Below are positions 8,168 through 16,705 of a stretch of DNA of 64,000 nucleotides, piece by piece. The notes below the pieces were generated by a model. It searched no databases, was not told the origin of the DNA, and saw only the letters and a list, made by a program, of their open reading frames with translations. Within the stretch, counting starts at the first letter, position 1, and the number at the start of each line of letters is the position of its first letter. The position numbers and the translations under genes were made by a program. This DNA comes from Anaeromyxobacter sp. (GTDB taxonomy: Bacteria; Myxococcota; Myxococcia; Myxococcales; Anaeromyxobacteraceae): assembly GCA_016718565.1 (NCBI GenBank), contig JADKCZ010000003.1:372001-436000 (forward strand). The letters run 5' to 3'.

Positions 8168-11100
8168 GGCAGCAGGTCCTCGTCGGCGCCCTTCTTCGGG
8201 CGGGGCAGCGGGTCCTCGCCGCGCGGCCTGGGCGGCGCTGGCTCCTGGACCTTCGGGGCGGCGCGCCGCTCGCCGGGCAGCTTGAGGGCCGGCAGCGCGG
8301 GGTCGGCCCTGGTCCCGGCCTCGGGGCGCCTGGCCCCCTCGCGCGGCCTCGGCGCAGCCGGCGGCGGCTCCACCGCGGCCAGCGTCCCGTGCCCCATCGG
8401 CGTGGGCGGCGTCGCCAGCCGGGAGAGCGCCGGCAGGGGCTCGGCCCCGGGGCCCAGCTCGGGCCGGCGGGCCGCCACGGTGGCGGTGGCCCGGTCGGCG
8501 CAGTCGTTCTTGACGCCCAGCTCGCGGGCCTTGGCCACCGCCAGCTCCAGCCCCTCCCCGGCCTTCTGCTCCAGCGGCTCGGCCTGCTCGCCCAGCTGGG
8601 CCCGGTACTCCTCGAGCAGCTCGGGGTTGCCGCGCAGCTCCTTGGGCACCGGCGCGTCCTGCAGCACCCGGGCGAAGTTCTCGTAGAGGCGCCCGATCCG
8701 CTCCAGGGCGCAGACCGCCGGGTCGGCCACGCCGAGCTTCACCACCGCGGTGTACTGCTCCTCCAGCCGCTTGAGGCGGGCGCCCTTCAGCTGCAGCTGG
8801 CCCGCCAGGTACTTCGGGCCGACGTTGAGGTCCACGGTGCGGTAGTCGGCGAAGGCCGGCTCCAGCTCGCGCAGCGCCGCCTCGGCCGCCAGCGGCAGGC
8901 CGCGGTCCTTCACCTGCTCGCGGTTCTTGCGGTAGTGCTCCAGCCCCTGCTCGTAGGCCCGGCGCGCCCCGGCGGCGTTGCCGGACTTCTCCATGAGGCG
9001 CGCCACGCGGTGCTGCGCCGAGAGCCAGTCGTCGGGGGTGCGGGCGTAGCGGCGCTGGTAGGCCTCCAGCCGGGCCAGCTCCTTCTGGGCCTGGCCCTGG
9101 CGCCCCGCCAGGTCGGCCAGCGAGAGGGCCAGGCGGGCGGCGTCGGGGCCGTCCGGCCAGGTCTCCAGGTAGGCCAGGCTGGCCGCCTCGGCCCGGCCCC
9201 AGTCGCGCAGGCCGGCCCGGAAGACCGCGGCGTTGATGATGGCGTCGGTGGCCCGCTTCTCGTCGTACTGCGGCCCGGCCGGCGGCGCGGCGCCCGGCGT
9301 GGCCGGCGCCCCCGCCTTGCCCTTGCCCTTCCCGGGCGGCGGACGCTTCGGGGCGGCGGCGTCCCGCTGGCGGCGCCACTCGCGGAAGTAGCGCTCGTAG
9401 CCGTCGGCGGCCCGCTCGAAGTCGGCGGTGGCCTCGTACCCCTCGGCGTTGTCGTAGAGGCAGCGCGGCGCCAGCGCGTCGCCCGGGTAGCGCTGCAGCA
9501 GGAGCTCGCGCACCTCCATGGCCTTGTCCACCCGGTGGCCCCGGGCGTAGTCCACCGAGGCGTTGTAGAGGGCGGTGGCGCCCAGCCGGGTGGCCGGCCA
9601 GTCGCGCACGAAGGCCAGGTAGGCCTCGGCCGCGCCCTCCCAGTCCTTCTTCTGCTCCAGCTCCTCGATGATCTTGAAGGCGCTCTCCTCCACCACCCGC
9701 GGCAGGTCGTCCTTCAGCTTGGGGTGGGCCGCCACCAGGGCCGCGTTGGCGTAGAAGCGGCGGGCCCAGCCGTTCAGGTTCCGCCAGTCGCCCAGCTCGT
9801 TGTAGGCGTCCAGCACCAGGTTGGTGGCGTACTCGGCCTCGGTGCTGGCCGGGTGGTCCAGCGCCACGCGGGTGAAGAGGTCGATGGCGTCGGCGTAGTC
9901 GTAGTGGTCGTAGTGCAGCTTGCCGGCGCGGTAGGCCGCCTTGGAGGCCAGCTTGCCGTCGGGCGCCCACCGCACGTAGCGCTGGTAGGCGCGCACCAGC
10001 TTCTCGCGCTCGGGGGCGAAGGCCACCCGCCTCTTCTTGTCCGGCTGGGGCGGCACCGGCGGGGCGGCCTTGGCGGCCTCCTCGTGGGCGTAGAGGGCGC
10101 CCTCCAGCGCGTCGGCGAACCACTTGCCCGCCTTGGCGGCGCCCTCGGCGGGGCGGGCCGGGCCGGCCTTGCCCTCCAGGGCGGCCACGTCCACCGCCAC
10201 CACCCGGTCGTACTCGTCGCCGGCCTCGGCGAAGCGCCCCAGGGCGTAGAGCAGCTCGCCGTGGAAGAAGCGCATCTCGTAGGCCGAGGTGCTCTGCCCG
10301 AACACCTCCAGGTAGTCCACGTAGACGCTGGTGGCGAAGCCGGCCACCGCCTGGTCGTCGGTCTTCTTCCACTCGTTGTGGTAGCGCAGCGCCAGGGTGC
10401 GCAGGGTGTTCTCGGCGGTGGAGCGCGCCCCCGCGGTGGCGGTGGCGTTCCTGGGGTCGCGCCCGGCCGGCGAGGCCTCGAAGTCGGTGAGGATCTTGAC
10501 GAAGACGTGGGCCTGCTGGACCGCGATCTCCTTGCGCCCCATGCGCCCGGCCATGGTGACGATGCGCGACTGGAAGGTGGGCGCGTCGGGCGAGACCGGC
10601 CGCTCCTGGATGAGCCGGTGGTAGACCAGGATGGCCTCGCGGTCCTTGCCGTCGGTCCAGTAGAGGTCGGCCAGCGACTTGAGCATGTCGCCGGCCCCGG
10701 CCTCGCCGCCCACCCGGCGGAAGTCCTCGAAGGCCGCCTCGGCCGAGCCCACGAAGGGCCAGGTGCGCACGTAGTCCTTGCGGGCCTCCTTCACCAGCGC
10801 CAGCTTGCGGTCGGCCGGGATGGTGGAGGTGGGCAGCTCGCCGAAGTAGACGACGCTGCGGAAGAGGTCGAGGGCCTCGGGGAAGGCCCCGAGGTTGAAC
10901 TGCACCCAGCCCTGCTTGTAGAGCGCGTAGCCGTAGACCGAGCTCTCCTGGAAGCCGGCCGCCTTCTGGTAGGCCTCCAGGGCCCGCTTCAGGTTGGCGT
11001 TCCGCTCCCCCTGGTTGGCCTTCTCGAAGTAGTACTCGCCGAAGGCCATCCAGGCGTCGGGCACGTAGGGCGACGCCGGGAACTTCTGGATGAGGGCCCG

Positions 11101-11739
11101 GTAGGCCTTCATGGCCTCCTGGTCGGTGCGGTCGCGCAGCAGCAGGTTGCGCGCCAGGAAGAAGAGCACCTCGTCGAGCCGCTCGTAGGACGGGTGCTTG
11201 GCGATGATGGCCTTGTAGAGCACCACCGCCTGCTTCTGCATGTCGCGGAACTGGCCCTCGGCGTCGGCCTTCTCGGCCTGCAGCCGGGCCACCCGGGGGT
11301 CGCCCTTCTGCAGCCCGAGCAGCTCGCCCTCGGCGCGGTTGGCCTCGAAGAAGAAGTACTGCGACTCCTCCCAGAGCAGCTCGGCCAGCCGGAAGTAGTA
11401 GCTCGGCAGGTCCCGGTCGCCGCCCTGGGACGACAGCTTGATGAGCTTGCGGAGGCTGGCGATCTCCTCGCGCCGCTTGTCGGAGAGCTTCACCTCGATG
11501 CCGGCGCGGAACTGCTCGAACTTGAGGGCCGGGCCGGTGGGCGCCGCCGCGGCCGGCTTGGCCCGCTCCAGCGTGCCCTCCAGCGAGGCGTCGGGGCCGA
11601 TGGAGCGCTTCTGGCCCAGGGCGCCGGTGGGGGGCGCGGCGCGCGGCTCGGCGGCGGCGGCCCGGCCGGGGGCGGCCAGGGCCAGGCCCAGCGCCAGGAC
11701 CAGCCAGGCGGCCGGGGCGCGGTGGGTGCGGAGGGTCAC
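8164..11739 (-). CDS. gltD: Large periplasmic TPR protein GltD (AgnA)
   Basis: 1191 residues from a GTG at 11739, with a GGGAG about 8 nt upstream. An N-terminal signal peptide (LVLALGLALAAPGRAAAA) is followed by at least fifteen TPR or half-TPR units carrying tetratrico markers such as YYFRLAELLWEESQYFFFEA, LDEVLFFLARNLLLR and AALYNASVDYARGH. The C-terminal 120 residues are Pro/Arg-rich, basic and probably disordered. It is 25 nt downstream of gltC and overlaps gltE. In Myxococcus GltD is the large periplasmic TPR protein at the head of the G1 locus. Size, export signal and synteny support the call, while the TPR content alone would not be diagnostic. Confidence 0.75.
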   Translation of the reverse strand: MTLRTHRAPAAWLVLALGLALAAPGRAAAAEPRAAPPTGALGQKRSIGPDASLEGTLERAKPAAAAPTGPALKFEQFRAGIEVKLSDKRREEIASLRKLIKLSSQGGDRDLPSYYFRLAELLWEESQYFFFEANRAEGELLGLQKGDPRVARLQAEKADAEGQFRDMQKQAVVLYKAIIAKHPSYERLDEVLFFLARNLLLRDRTDQEAMKAYRALIQKFPASPYVPDAWMAFGEYYFEKANQGERNANLKRALEAYQKAAGFQESSVYGYALYKQGWVQFNLGAFPEALDLFRSVVYFGELPTSTIPADRKLALVKEARKDYVRTWPFVGSAEAAFEDFRRVGGEAGAGDMLKSLADLYWTDGKDREAILVYHRLIQERPVSPDAPTFQSRIVTMAGRMGRKEIAVQQAHVFVKILTDFEASPAGRDPRNATATAGARSTAENTLRTLALRYHNEWKKTDDQAVAGFATSVYVDYLEVFGQSTSAYEMRFFHGELLYALGRFAEAGDEYDRVVAVDVAALEGKAGPARPAEGAAKAGKWFADALEGALYAHEEAAKAAPPVPPQPDKKRRVAFAPEREKLVRAYQRYVRWAPDGKLASKAAYRAGKLHYDHYDYADAIDLFTRVALDHPASTEAEYATNLVLDAYNELGDWRNLNGWARRFYANAALVAAHPKLKDDLPRVVEESAFKIIEELEQKKDWEGAAEAYLAFVRDWPATRLGATALYNASVDYARGHRVDKAMEVRELLLQRYPGDALAPRCLYDNAEGYEATADFERAADGYERYFREWRRQRDAAAPKRPPPGKGKGKAGAPATPGAAPPAGPQYDEKRATDAIINAAVFRAGLRDWGRAEAASLAYLETWPDGPDAARLALSLADLAGRQGQAQKELARLEAYQRRYARTPDDWLSAQHRVARLMEKSGNAAGARRAYEQGLEHYRKNREQVKDRGLPLAAEAALRELEPAFADYRTVDLNVGPKYLAGQLQLKGARLKRLEEQYTAVVKLGVADPAVCALERIGRLYENFARVLQDAPVPKELRGNPELLEEYRAQLGEQAEPLEQKAGEGLELAVAKARELGVKNDCADRATATVAARRPELGPGAEPLPALSRLATPPTPMGHGTLAAVEPPPAAPRPREGARRPEAGTRADPALPALKLPGERRAAPKVQEPAPPRPRGEDPLPRPKKGADEDLLP

Positions 11740-11764
11740 GGGTGGCGGCTCCCGGTGCGGCGGC

Positions 11765-13579
11765 TCACGGGGCGGCGGACCGCGGCGGGCGGTCCTTGCA
11801 GCCCTTGGTGAGGGTGTAGGAGTAAGTGCCCAGCTCGTCGCGCCAGAACTCGCCCTGGTACGGCCAGTAGAGGTGCTCGTCGGAGACGGCGTGGGTCCAG
11901 CGCAGGTTCTTCACCACCTCGACCTGGCTGCCGGCCGCCAGCGAGCTCTCCAGCGCCTCGCGCTCCTGGCGCGAGACCTCGATCTCGATGCGCAGGGCCT
12001 GGGCCAGCATGGCGCGCAGCTGGTCGCGCTCGTACTCCAGCTTGCCGCGGGCCCGCAGGCCGGCCTCGTTCAGCAGCTGCGCCTTCTCCTGCGCCAGCCG
12101 GGCCTCGATGGCCTTGCCGAGCAGCGAGCCGCGGAAGGCCTCGCCGCGCCGGGTCAGCCCGCGCGCCAGCTCGCCGTCGATCTCGCGGGCCGCCTCGGCC
12201 AGCCGCCGGATGGCCCGGTCGGTGAAGGCCAGCGCCCGCACCCGCGGGCTGGCCGCCTGCTCCAGGAAGGCCTCCGGGGGGCCCGGGCGCGCCGTCAGCG
12301 CGGTGAGCTCGTCGTAGAGCGGCTCGTAGGCGGCGGTGAAGTCCTTCAGGACCGAGGTGGCCTCGGGGTAGCGGCAGTTCTCGTAGTAGATGATGGCCTT
12401 GAGGACCCAGGACTCGGGGAAGAACTCGTCCTTGAAGTAGGCCGACTGCAGGGTCAGCAGGTTGCCCAGCGCCTTCTCGTGCTCGCCGATGCGGTAGTGG
12501 GCGTAGGAGGCCTCCCACAGCCCCTCCAGCCAGCTCGGCCCGCCCCAGGGCATCTTGCCGTAGTAGAAGATGGCGTAGCGGTTCTGCCGGTTCTGGTAGT
12601 GGAGCCGGGCCAGCTGCAGGAAGGCCTGCTCGCGCACCACCGGGTCCTCGGCCCGCCCGCGCTTCGGGTTGGTGAGCCGGACCACCTCCTTGAACCGCTC
12701 GTTGGCCTCCGGCTCCTGCCCCAGCGCGTAGAGCGCCAGGCCGTCCAGGAAGACGGCGCGGGCGTAGGTGTCCTGGCCGCCCACCGAGCCGGCCGCGCCC
12801 GCCCGGGCCGACCCGTCGCCGGCCGCCTCGCGCACCAGCGCCGCCAGCCGCCGCGCCTCGCCCCAGGCGACGCGGGCCTCCTCCTTCTTGCCGGCCTCCT
12901 CGAGGGCGCGGCCGCGGTCGAACTCGTAGGTGGCCAGCAGGGCGTGGAAGCGGTCCTCCCGGCCGGGCGGGACCCCCTCGCGGGCGTGGCGCGCCACCCG
13001 GGCCAGCAGCGGCTGCTCGTTGGCGAGCCGGTCGCCCACCTCGAAGAGCCGCTCCAGGGCGTCGTGGAAGTGGCGGGTGCGCGACGGCCCGCGGGCCAGC
13101 ACCTCGTCGAGCGTGGTGAGCGCCGCGTGGTCCAGCCCCAGGGCGGCCAGCGCCCGGGCCAGCTGGTAGCGGGCCTCGTCGTGTCCCTCGGCCAGCCCGG
13201 GGTCGCGCAGGATGGCGTCGTAGGCCAGCGCCGCGGCCTCGGCCTTGCCCTGGTCGAGCAGGGCGCGGGCGGCCTCCAGCCTGGGCTTCACCTCGGCGCG
13301 CGCGGCGGCGGGGGGGGCGGCCGGCTCGACCCCCCTGGTCCTGGGCGGCCGGGCCACCGGCGGCGGCGGCAGCGGCGGCTCCGGGCGGACCAGCGGGTCG
13401 GCCGGGGCCGGCCGGGGCGCGGGCTTGGCGGCGGGCTTCGGGGCGGCCTTCTTCGGCTCGTCCTTCTTCTTGCGGGGCGCCGGCTCGGGCGCCGTCAGGT
13501 CGAGGCCGAGCTGGGCCGGGGCCGGCAGCGGGGCGGCCAGGGCGAGCGCCAGCAGCAGGGCGGTCAGGGCGCGGCTCAC
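11765..13579 (-). CDS. gltC: Periplasmic TPR protein GltC
   Basis: 604 residues. The GTG start at 13579 overlaps the gltB stop (GTGA) and has GGAGG 4 nt upstream. Signal peptide ALTALLLALALAAPLPAPAQ, then a Lys/Pro/Ala spacer (residues 30-90), then TPR units (AALAYDAILRDPGLAEGHDE, RYQLARALAALGLDHAALTT) and a long helical C-terminal half. GltC is the periplasmic TPR component that binds the GltA/GltB barrels. In Myxococcus it lies in a separate G2 locus with gltA and gltB, while here it directly precedes the G1 genes. Function is assigned from order and domain content. Confidence 0.72.
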   Translation of the reverse strand: MSRALTALLLALALAAPLPAPAQLGLDLTAPEPAPRKKKDEPKKAAPKPAAKPAPRPAPADPLVRPEPPLPPPPVARPPRTRGVEPAAPPAAARAEVKPRLEAARALLDQGKAEAAALAYDAILRDPGLAEGHDEARYQLARALAALGLDHAALTTLDEVLARGPSRTRHFHDALERLFEVGDRLANEQPLLARVARHAREGVPPGREDRFHALLATYEFDRGRALEEAGKKEEARVAWGEARRLAALVREAAGDGSARAGAAGSVGGQDTYARAVFLDGLALYALGQEPEANERFKEVVRLTNPKRGRAEDPVVREQAFLQLARLHYQNRQNRYAIFYYGKMPWGGPSWLEGLWEASYAHYRIGEHEKALGNLLTLQSAYFKDEFFPESWVLKAIIYYENCRYPEATSVLKDFTAAYEPLYDELTALTARPGPPEAFLEQAASPRVRALAFTDRAIRRLAEAAREIDGELARGLTRRGEAFRGSLLGKAIEARLAQEKAQLLNEAGLRARGKLEYERDQLRAMLAQALRIEIEVSRQEREALESSLAAGSQVEVVKNLRWTHAVSDEHLYWPYQGEFWRDELGTYSYTLTKGCKDRPPRSAAP

Positions 13580-14346
13580 GGGGTCCTCCCGGCGGCGCGC
13601 GGGCGGAAGGGGAAGAAGACCGAGACGCCCAGCTCGGTGAAGAGCTGGTTCTGGATGTCGCGGCGGGGCGCGCCGGCCTCCTGCACGTTGGGCACGTCCA
13701 CCGCGTAGACCAGGTCCTTCACCACCAGGCGCAGCGCCACCATCTCGCCGAGGAAGAGGCGCACCGCCAGGCCGGCGTGGCCGCCCACCGTGGAGACGCG
13801 GCCCGGGGTCAGCCCCTGCCGGACGGCCTCGTCGGTGGTGAGCACGGCGTCGTGGGTGATCCAGTCGGCGCCGGCCACCAGGCCCAGGTCGAAGTGCGCC
13901 ACCCGCTCCGCCAGCACGTTGAGCTTGCCGTAGATGGGGGTCCAGGCCACCTCCAGGCCGGCGGTGGTGCGCAGGCGGCCGGGCAGCTGGGCCAGCTCGG
14001 CGGCGGTGGCCGGGCGGCAGCCCAGGTTGGCGGGGCACACCGTGGTGGAGCCGGTGGGGCTGGCGCCGCCGCCGGCGAAGGAGGCGCCCACCGACCAGAA
14101 CTCGGTGAGGTGCCAGGCGGCCTGCAGCCCGCCGAAGGTCTTCGAGTAGAAGGCGTCGTTGAGCGAGAGCGCGCCCAGGGCGGTCAGCTCGAGGCGGCCG
14201 GCCTTGCGGTAGAGCTGGCCGGAGATGGGCTGGATCTTCCCCTCGAAGGCGTCGGCCTTGTTGCCGGCGCGCGCCGCCGCCGGCAGCGCCAGGGCCACCA
14301 CCAGGAGCGCCGCCAGGCGGGCGCGGGTGCGGGTGGGCGTGCTCAC
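13576..14346 (-). CDS. gltB: Outer-membrane beta-barrel GltB
   Basis: 256 residues. The GTG at 14346 overlaps the gltA stop by four bases. A signal peptide (LAALLVVALALPAAARAGN) precedes alternating beta strands (RLELTALGALSLNDAFYSKT, LGLVAGADWITHDAV, VALRLVVKDLVYAVD) and a late FFPF-containing strand. It is clearly related to its upstream neighbour: both share the LSxNDAFxxKxxGG and TPIYGKxxxLAxxVxHFDLxxxAG patterns, so the two are tandem paralogues. This fits the GltA/GltB porin-like pair in the outer membrane of the gliding complex. Which of the pair is A and which is B is assigned by order only. Confidence 0.72.
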   Translation of the reverse strand: MSTPTRTRARLAALLVVALALPAAARAGNKADAFEGKIQPISGQLYRKAGRLELTALGALSLNDAFYSKTFGGLQAAWHLTEFWSVGASFAGGGASPTGSTTVCPANLGCRPATAAELAQLPGRLRTTAGLEVAWTPIYGKLNVLAERVAHFDLGLVAGADWITHDAVLTTDEAVRQGLTPGRVSTVGGHAGLAVRLFLGEMVALRLVVKDLVYAVDVPNVQEAGAPRRDIQNQLFTELGVSVFFPFRPRAAGRTP

Positions 14347-15179
14347 TGGGGGTAGGCGTAGTCGAAGGCGGTGGGGAAGAAGAAGCTCAGGCCCACGTTG
14401 GCCACGAAGACCGTCTGCATGGTGGCCGGCACCGAGAGGACCGGCTGGTCCGGGTAGAAGGTGGCCATCAGGCCGAGCTCGAAGGCCATCCACTCGTACG
14501 GGTAGAAGCGCACGCCACCGCCCAGCTCGGCGGCCAGGTGCGGCCCCTCGTTGCGCGGCGCCAGGCTGGTGGCGCTCCAGACCGCGCCGAAGCCGGCCGC
14601 CAGGTAGAGGTCGAAGTGGACGATGGCGTCGGCCAGGAAGGAGGCCTTGCCGTAGATCGGCGACCAGACGCCGTCGAGCATGGCCTGCCCGTAGAGCTGC
14701 GAGGTGAGCAGCTGGCTGGAGAGGCCGATCTTGCCGGCCGCCACGTTGTCGGTGCGGAAGGGCGTGTAGTAGGAGCCGCGCACCGCCAGGGCGAAGCTGT
14801 CCTGCAGGCTGTAGGCGAGCCGGAGGCCGCCGCCCACCTTCTGGAAGAAGGCGTCGTTGACGCTGAGCGCCAGGATGGGCGCCACCTCGAAGCGGCCGCG
14901 CTTGAGGAAGCCCTTGCGCTGCACCGCCTTGACCCGGTCGCCGAGCGCCACGTCGCGCTCGCCGAAGATGGCGCCGGCCTTCTGCCCCGCGGCGCCGGAC
15001 CCGGACGCGCCCACCGCCTCGGGCTCCAGCGAGAGCGGCGCCACCTCGGTGGGCGGCGCCGCCTTCTCGCCGGCCGGCGCGGCCGGCCTCGACAGGTCCA
15101 GGCCGGGCAGGTCCTGCGCGCCCGCCAGCGGCGCCAGGAGCGCCACGATCAACGCTGGGATGATCTGCCGGAGTCGCAT
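14343..15179 (-). CDS. gltA: Outer-membrane beta-barrel GltA, first gene of the glt operon
   Basis: 278 residues. ATG at 15179 starts a signal peptide (MRLRQIIPALIVALLAPLAGA). A 70-residue Pro/Glu/Ala linker follows, then a barrel-like domain from about residue 80 (RGRFEVAPILALSVNDAFFQ, FALAVRGSYYTPFRTDN, IVHFDLYLAAGFGAVWSA) ending in FFFPTAFDYAYPQ. It resembles GltB. An upstream in-frame ATG at 15203 falls inside a good sigma-70-like -10 element, so the downstream ATG is preferred. Function in the Glt outer-membrane complex is inferred from the neighbouring glt genes. Confidence 0.72.
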   Translation of the reverse strand: MRLRQIIPALIVALLAPLAGAQDLPGLDLSRPAAPAGEKAAPPTEVAPLSLEPEAVGASGSGAAGQKAGAIFGERDVALGDRVKAVQRKGFLKRGRFEVAPILALSVNDAFFQKVGGGLRLAYSLQDSFALAVRGSYYTPFRTDNVAAGKIGLSSQLLTSQLYGQAMLDGVWSPIYGKASFLADAIVHFDLYLAAGFGAVWSATSLAPRNEGPHLAAELGGGVRFYPYEWMAFELGLMATFYPDQPVLSVPATMQTVFVANVGLSFFFPTAFDYAYPQ

Positions 15180-15201
15180 GGGTGTCGTTGGAGTCCGGGG
15201 C

Positions 15202-15230
15202 ATCGTAGCCCTTGACCGTGGGAGGGGCAA
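15202..15230 (-). promoter_or_regulatory. Candidate sigma-70 promoter of the glt operon
   Basis: On the minus strand TTGCCC (15230-15225) and TACGAT (15207-15202) are separated by exactly 17 bases, about 16-20 bases before the gltA ATG. Each hexamer matches consensus at four of six positions. Found by inspection only. Confidence 0.5.
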
Positions 15231-15347
15231 CGTACCGCGAGGTGCCGCGAGGTGTGGCCTGGGCACACAGGCAGGGAGCGCCCCATCGGGCCGCCGTCGC
15301 CTTGCCGCTCGCTCCACCCGCGTGCTAACGATCCTCGCGGTCCCTCC

Positions 15348-15773
15348 ATGCGCCCCGCCCGTCTCGCCCAGGCTGCTGCGCTCGCCGCCCTGCTGCTGCT
15401 CGCGGGCTGCCAGTCTCCCGACGTGGGCCAGCCGTGCAAGCTGCCCTCCAAGCCCGGCGCGCCGTCCCCGGGGCCCACGCCCGACACCGCGGCCGGCGAC
15501 TACCTCGAGTTCGGCAACACCTTCTGCGACAACCTGGTGTGCATCGTCTCGCCGGCGGTCCCGGGCGGCCGCTACAACGGGTGCTCCGGCGACCAGTGCG
15601 GCTACTGCTCCAAGCCCTGCGTCTCCGACCAGGACTGCTCCCGCTCCGAGACCGGCCTGGCCTGCCGCCAGATGGTGCTCGACCCGGCCTTCATCGCCTC
15701 GCTCGACGAGGCCACCCGGCTGAAGTACCTGGCCGACATCCAGTTCTCCAGCTACTGCGCCGTGCCGCGGTGA
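15348..15773 (+). CDS. cglC: Adventurous gliding lipoprotein CglC (GltK/AgmO-like)
   Basis: 141 residues from an ATG at 15348. Lipobox LLLLAGC with the lipid cysteine near residue 21. The mature domain is small and Cys-rich (about 9 Cys after the lipid one, including CSGDQCGYCSKPCVSDQDC), suggesting several disulfides in the periplasm or on the outer membrane. It is divergent from gltA across a 168-bp gap. In Myxococcus the outer-membrane lipoprotein CglC (GltK) is grouped with gltA, B and C, so this arrangement matches. Loss of CglC is rescued by contact with donor cells in Myxococcus (literature knowledge). A possible promoter for it (TTGCCG then TAACGAT) lies in the gap but is weak. Confidence 0.75.
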   Translation: MRPARLAQAAALAALLLLAGCQSPDVGQPCKLPSKPGAPSPGPTPDTAAGDYLEFGNTFCDNLVCIVSPAVPGGRYNGCSGDQCGYCSKPCVSDQDCSRSETGLACRQMVLDPAFIASLDEATRLKYLADIQFSSYCAVPR

Positions 15774-16279
15774 GCGCCGGCGCCCCGGCCCGGGCGCGCG
15801 ACGCCGCGACGAGGTCGATGGCCCTGGCGCTGGGCCTGGCCGGGCTGCTGCTGGCCGCCTGCGCCGCCCAGCCCCCGCCCGAGCCGCCCGCCCCGCCCCG
15901 CCCCCGGGTGGTGCTCGAGACCGCCGCCGGCGCCCGCCACGTGGTGGTGGTGGAGCTGGCCCGCACCCCGGCCGAGCAGGAGCGCGGCCTGATGCACCGC
16001 CGCGAGCTGGCCGAGGACGCCGGCATGCTCTTCCTCTTCCCCGAGAGCCGGGTGCACGCCTTCTGGATGAAGAACACCCTCATCCCGCTCGACCTGATCT
16101 TCATCGACGAGGCCGGCGTGGTGGTGGGCATCGTGCGCCGGGCCGAGCCGCTGACCCTCTCGCCGCGCAGCCCGGGCGTGCCGAGCCGCTACGTGCTGGA
16201 GGTGGCCGGCGGCTGGGCGGAGCGCCACGGCGTGGAGCCGGGGGCGCGGGTGCGGCTGGAGGACGTGCCGCGCTACTGA
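15770..16279 (+). CDS. DUF192-family lipoprotein
   Basis: 169 residues when started at the GTG at 15770, which overlaps the cglC stop (GTGA). This start gives a lipoprotein signal with basic residues before the hydrophobic core (LGLAGLLLAACAA). The mature part is a DUF192 domain: TPAEQERGLMHRRELAEDAG, then MLFLFPESRVHAFWMKNTLI, PLDLIFID and GIVRRAEPLTLS. DUF192 proteins are small secreted or membrane-anchored folds of unknown biochemical role. Coupling to cglC suggests co-expression but not necessarily a motility role. An internal ATG at 15818 would shorten the signal and remove its positive charge, so it is less likely. Confidence 0.82.
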   Translation: MSAGAPARARDAATRSMALALGLAGLLLAACAAQPPPEPPAPPRPRVVLETAAGARHVVVVELARTPAEQERGLMHRRELAEDAGMLFLFPESRVHAFWMKNTLIPLDLIFIDEAGVVVGIVRRAEPLTLSPRSPGVPSRYVLEVAGGWAERHGVEPGARVRLEDVPRY

Positions 16280-16295
16280 GCGGCCGGCGCCCGCC

Positions 16296-16676
<381 letters not shown>

Positions 16677-16705
16677 GGTAACGCGCCCGGTGACCTGGCG
16701 ATAGG

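Noticed and set aside
15203..15203. ATG at 15203 as start of gltA
   Set aside because: It overlaps the -10 hexamer of the best promoter and would add eight residues before a good signal peptide.
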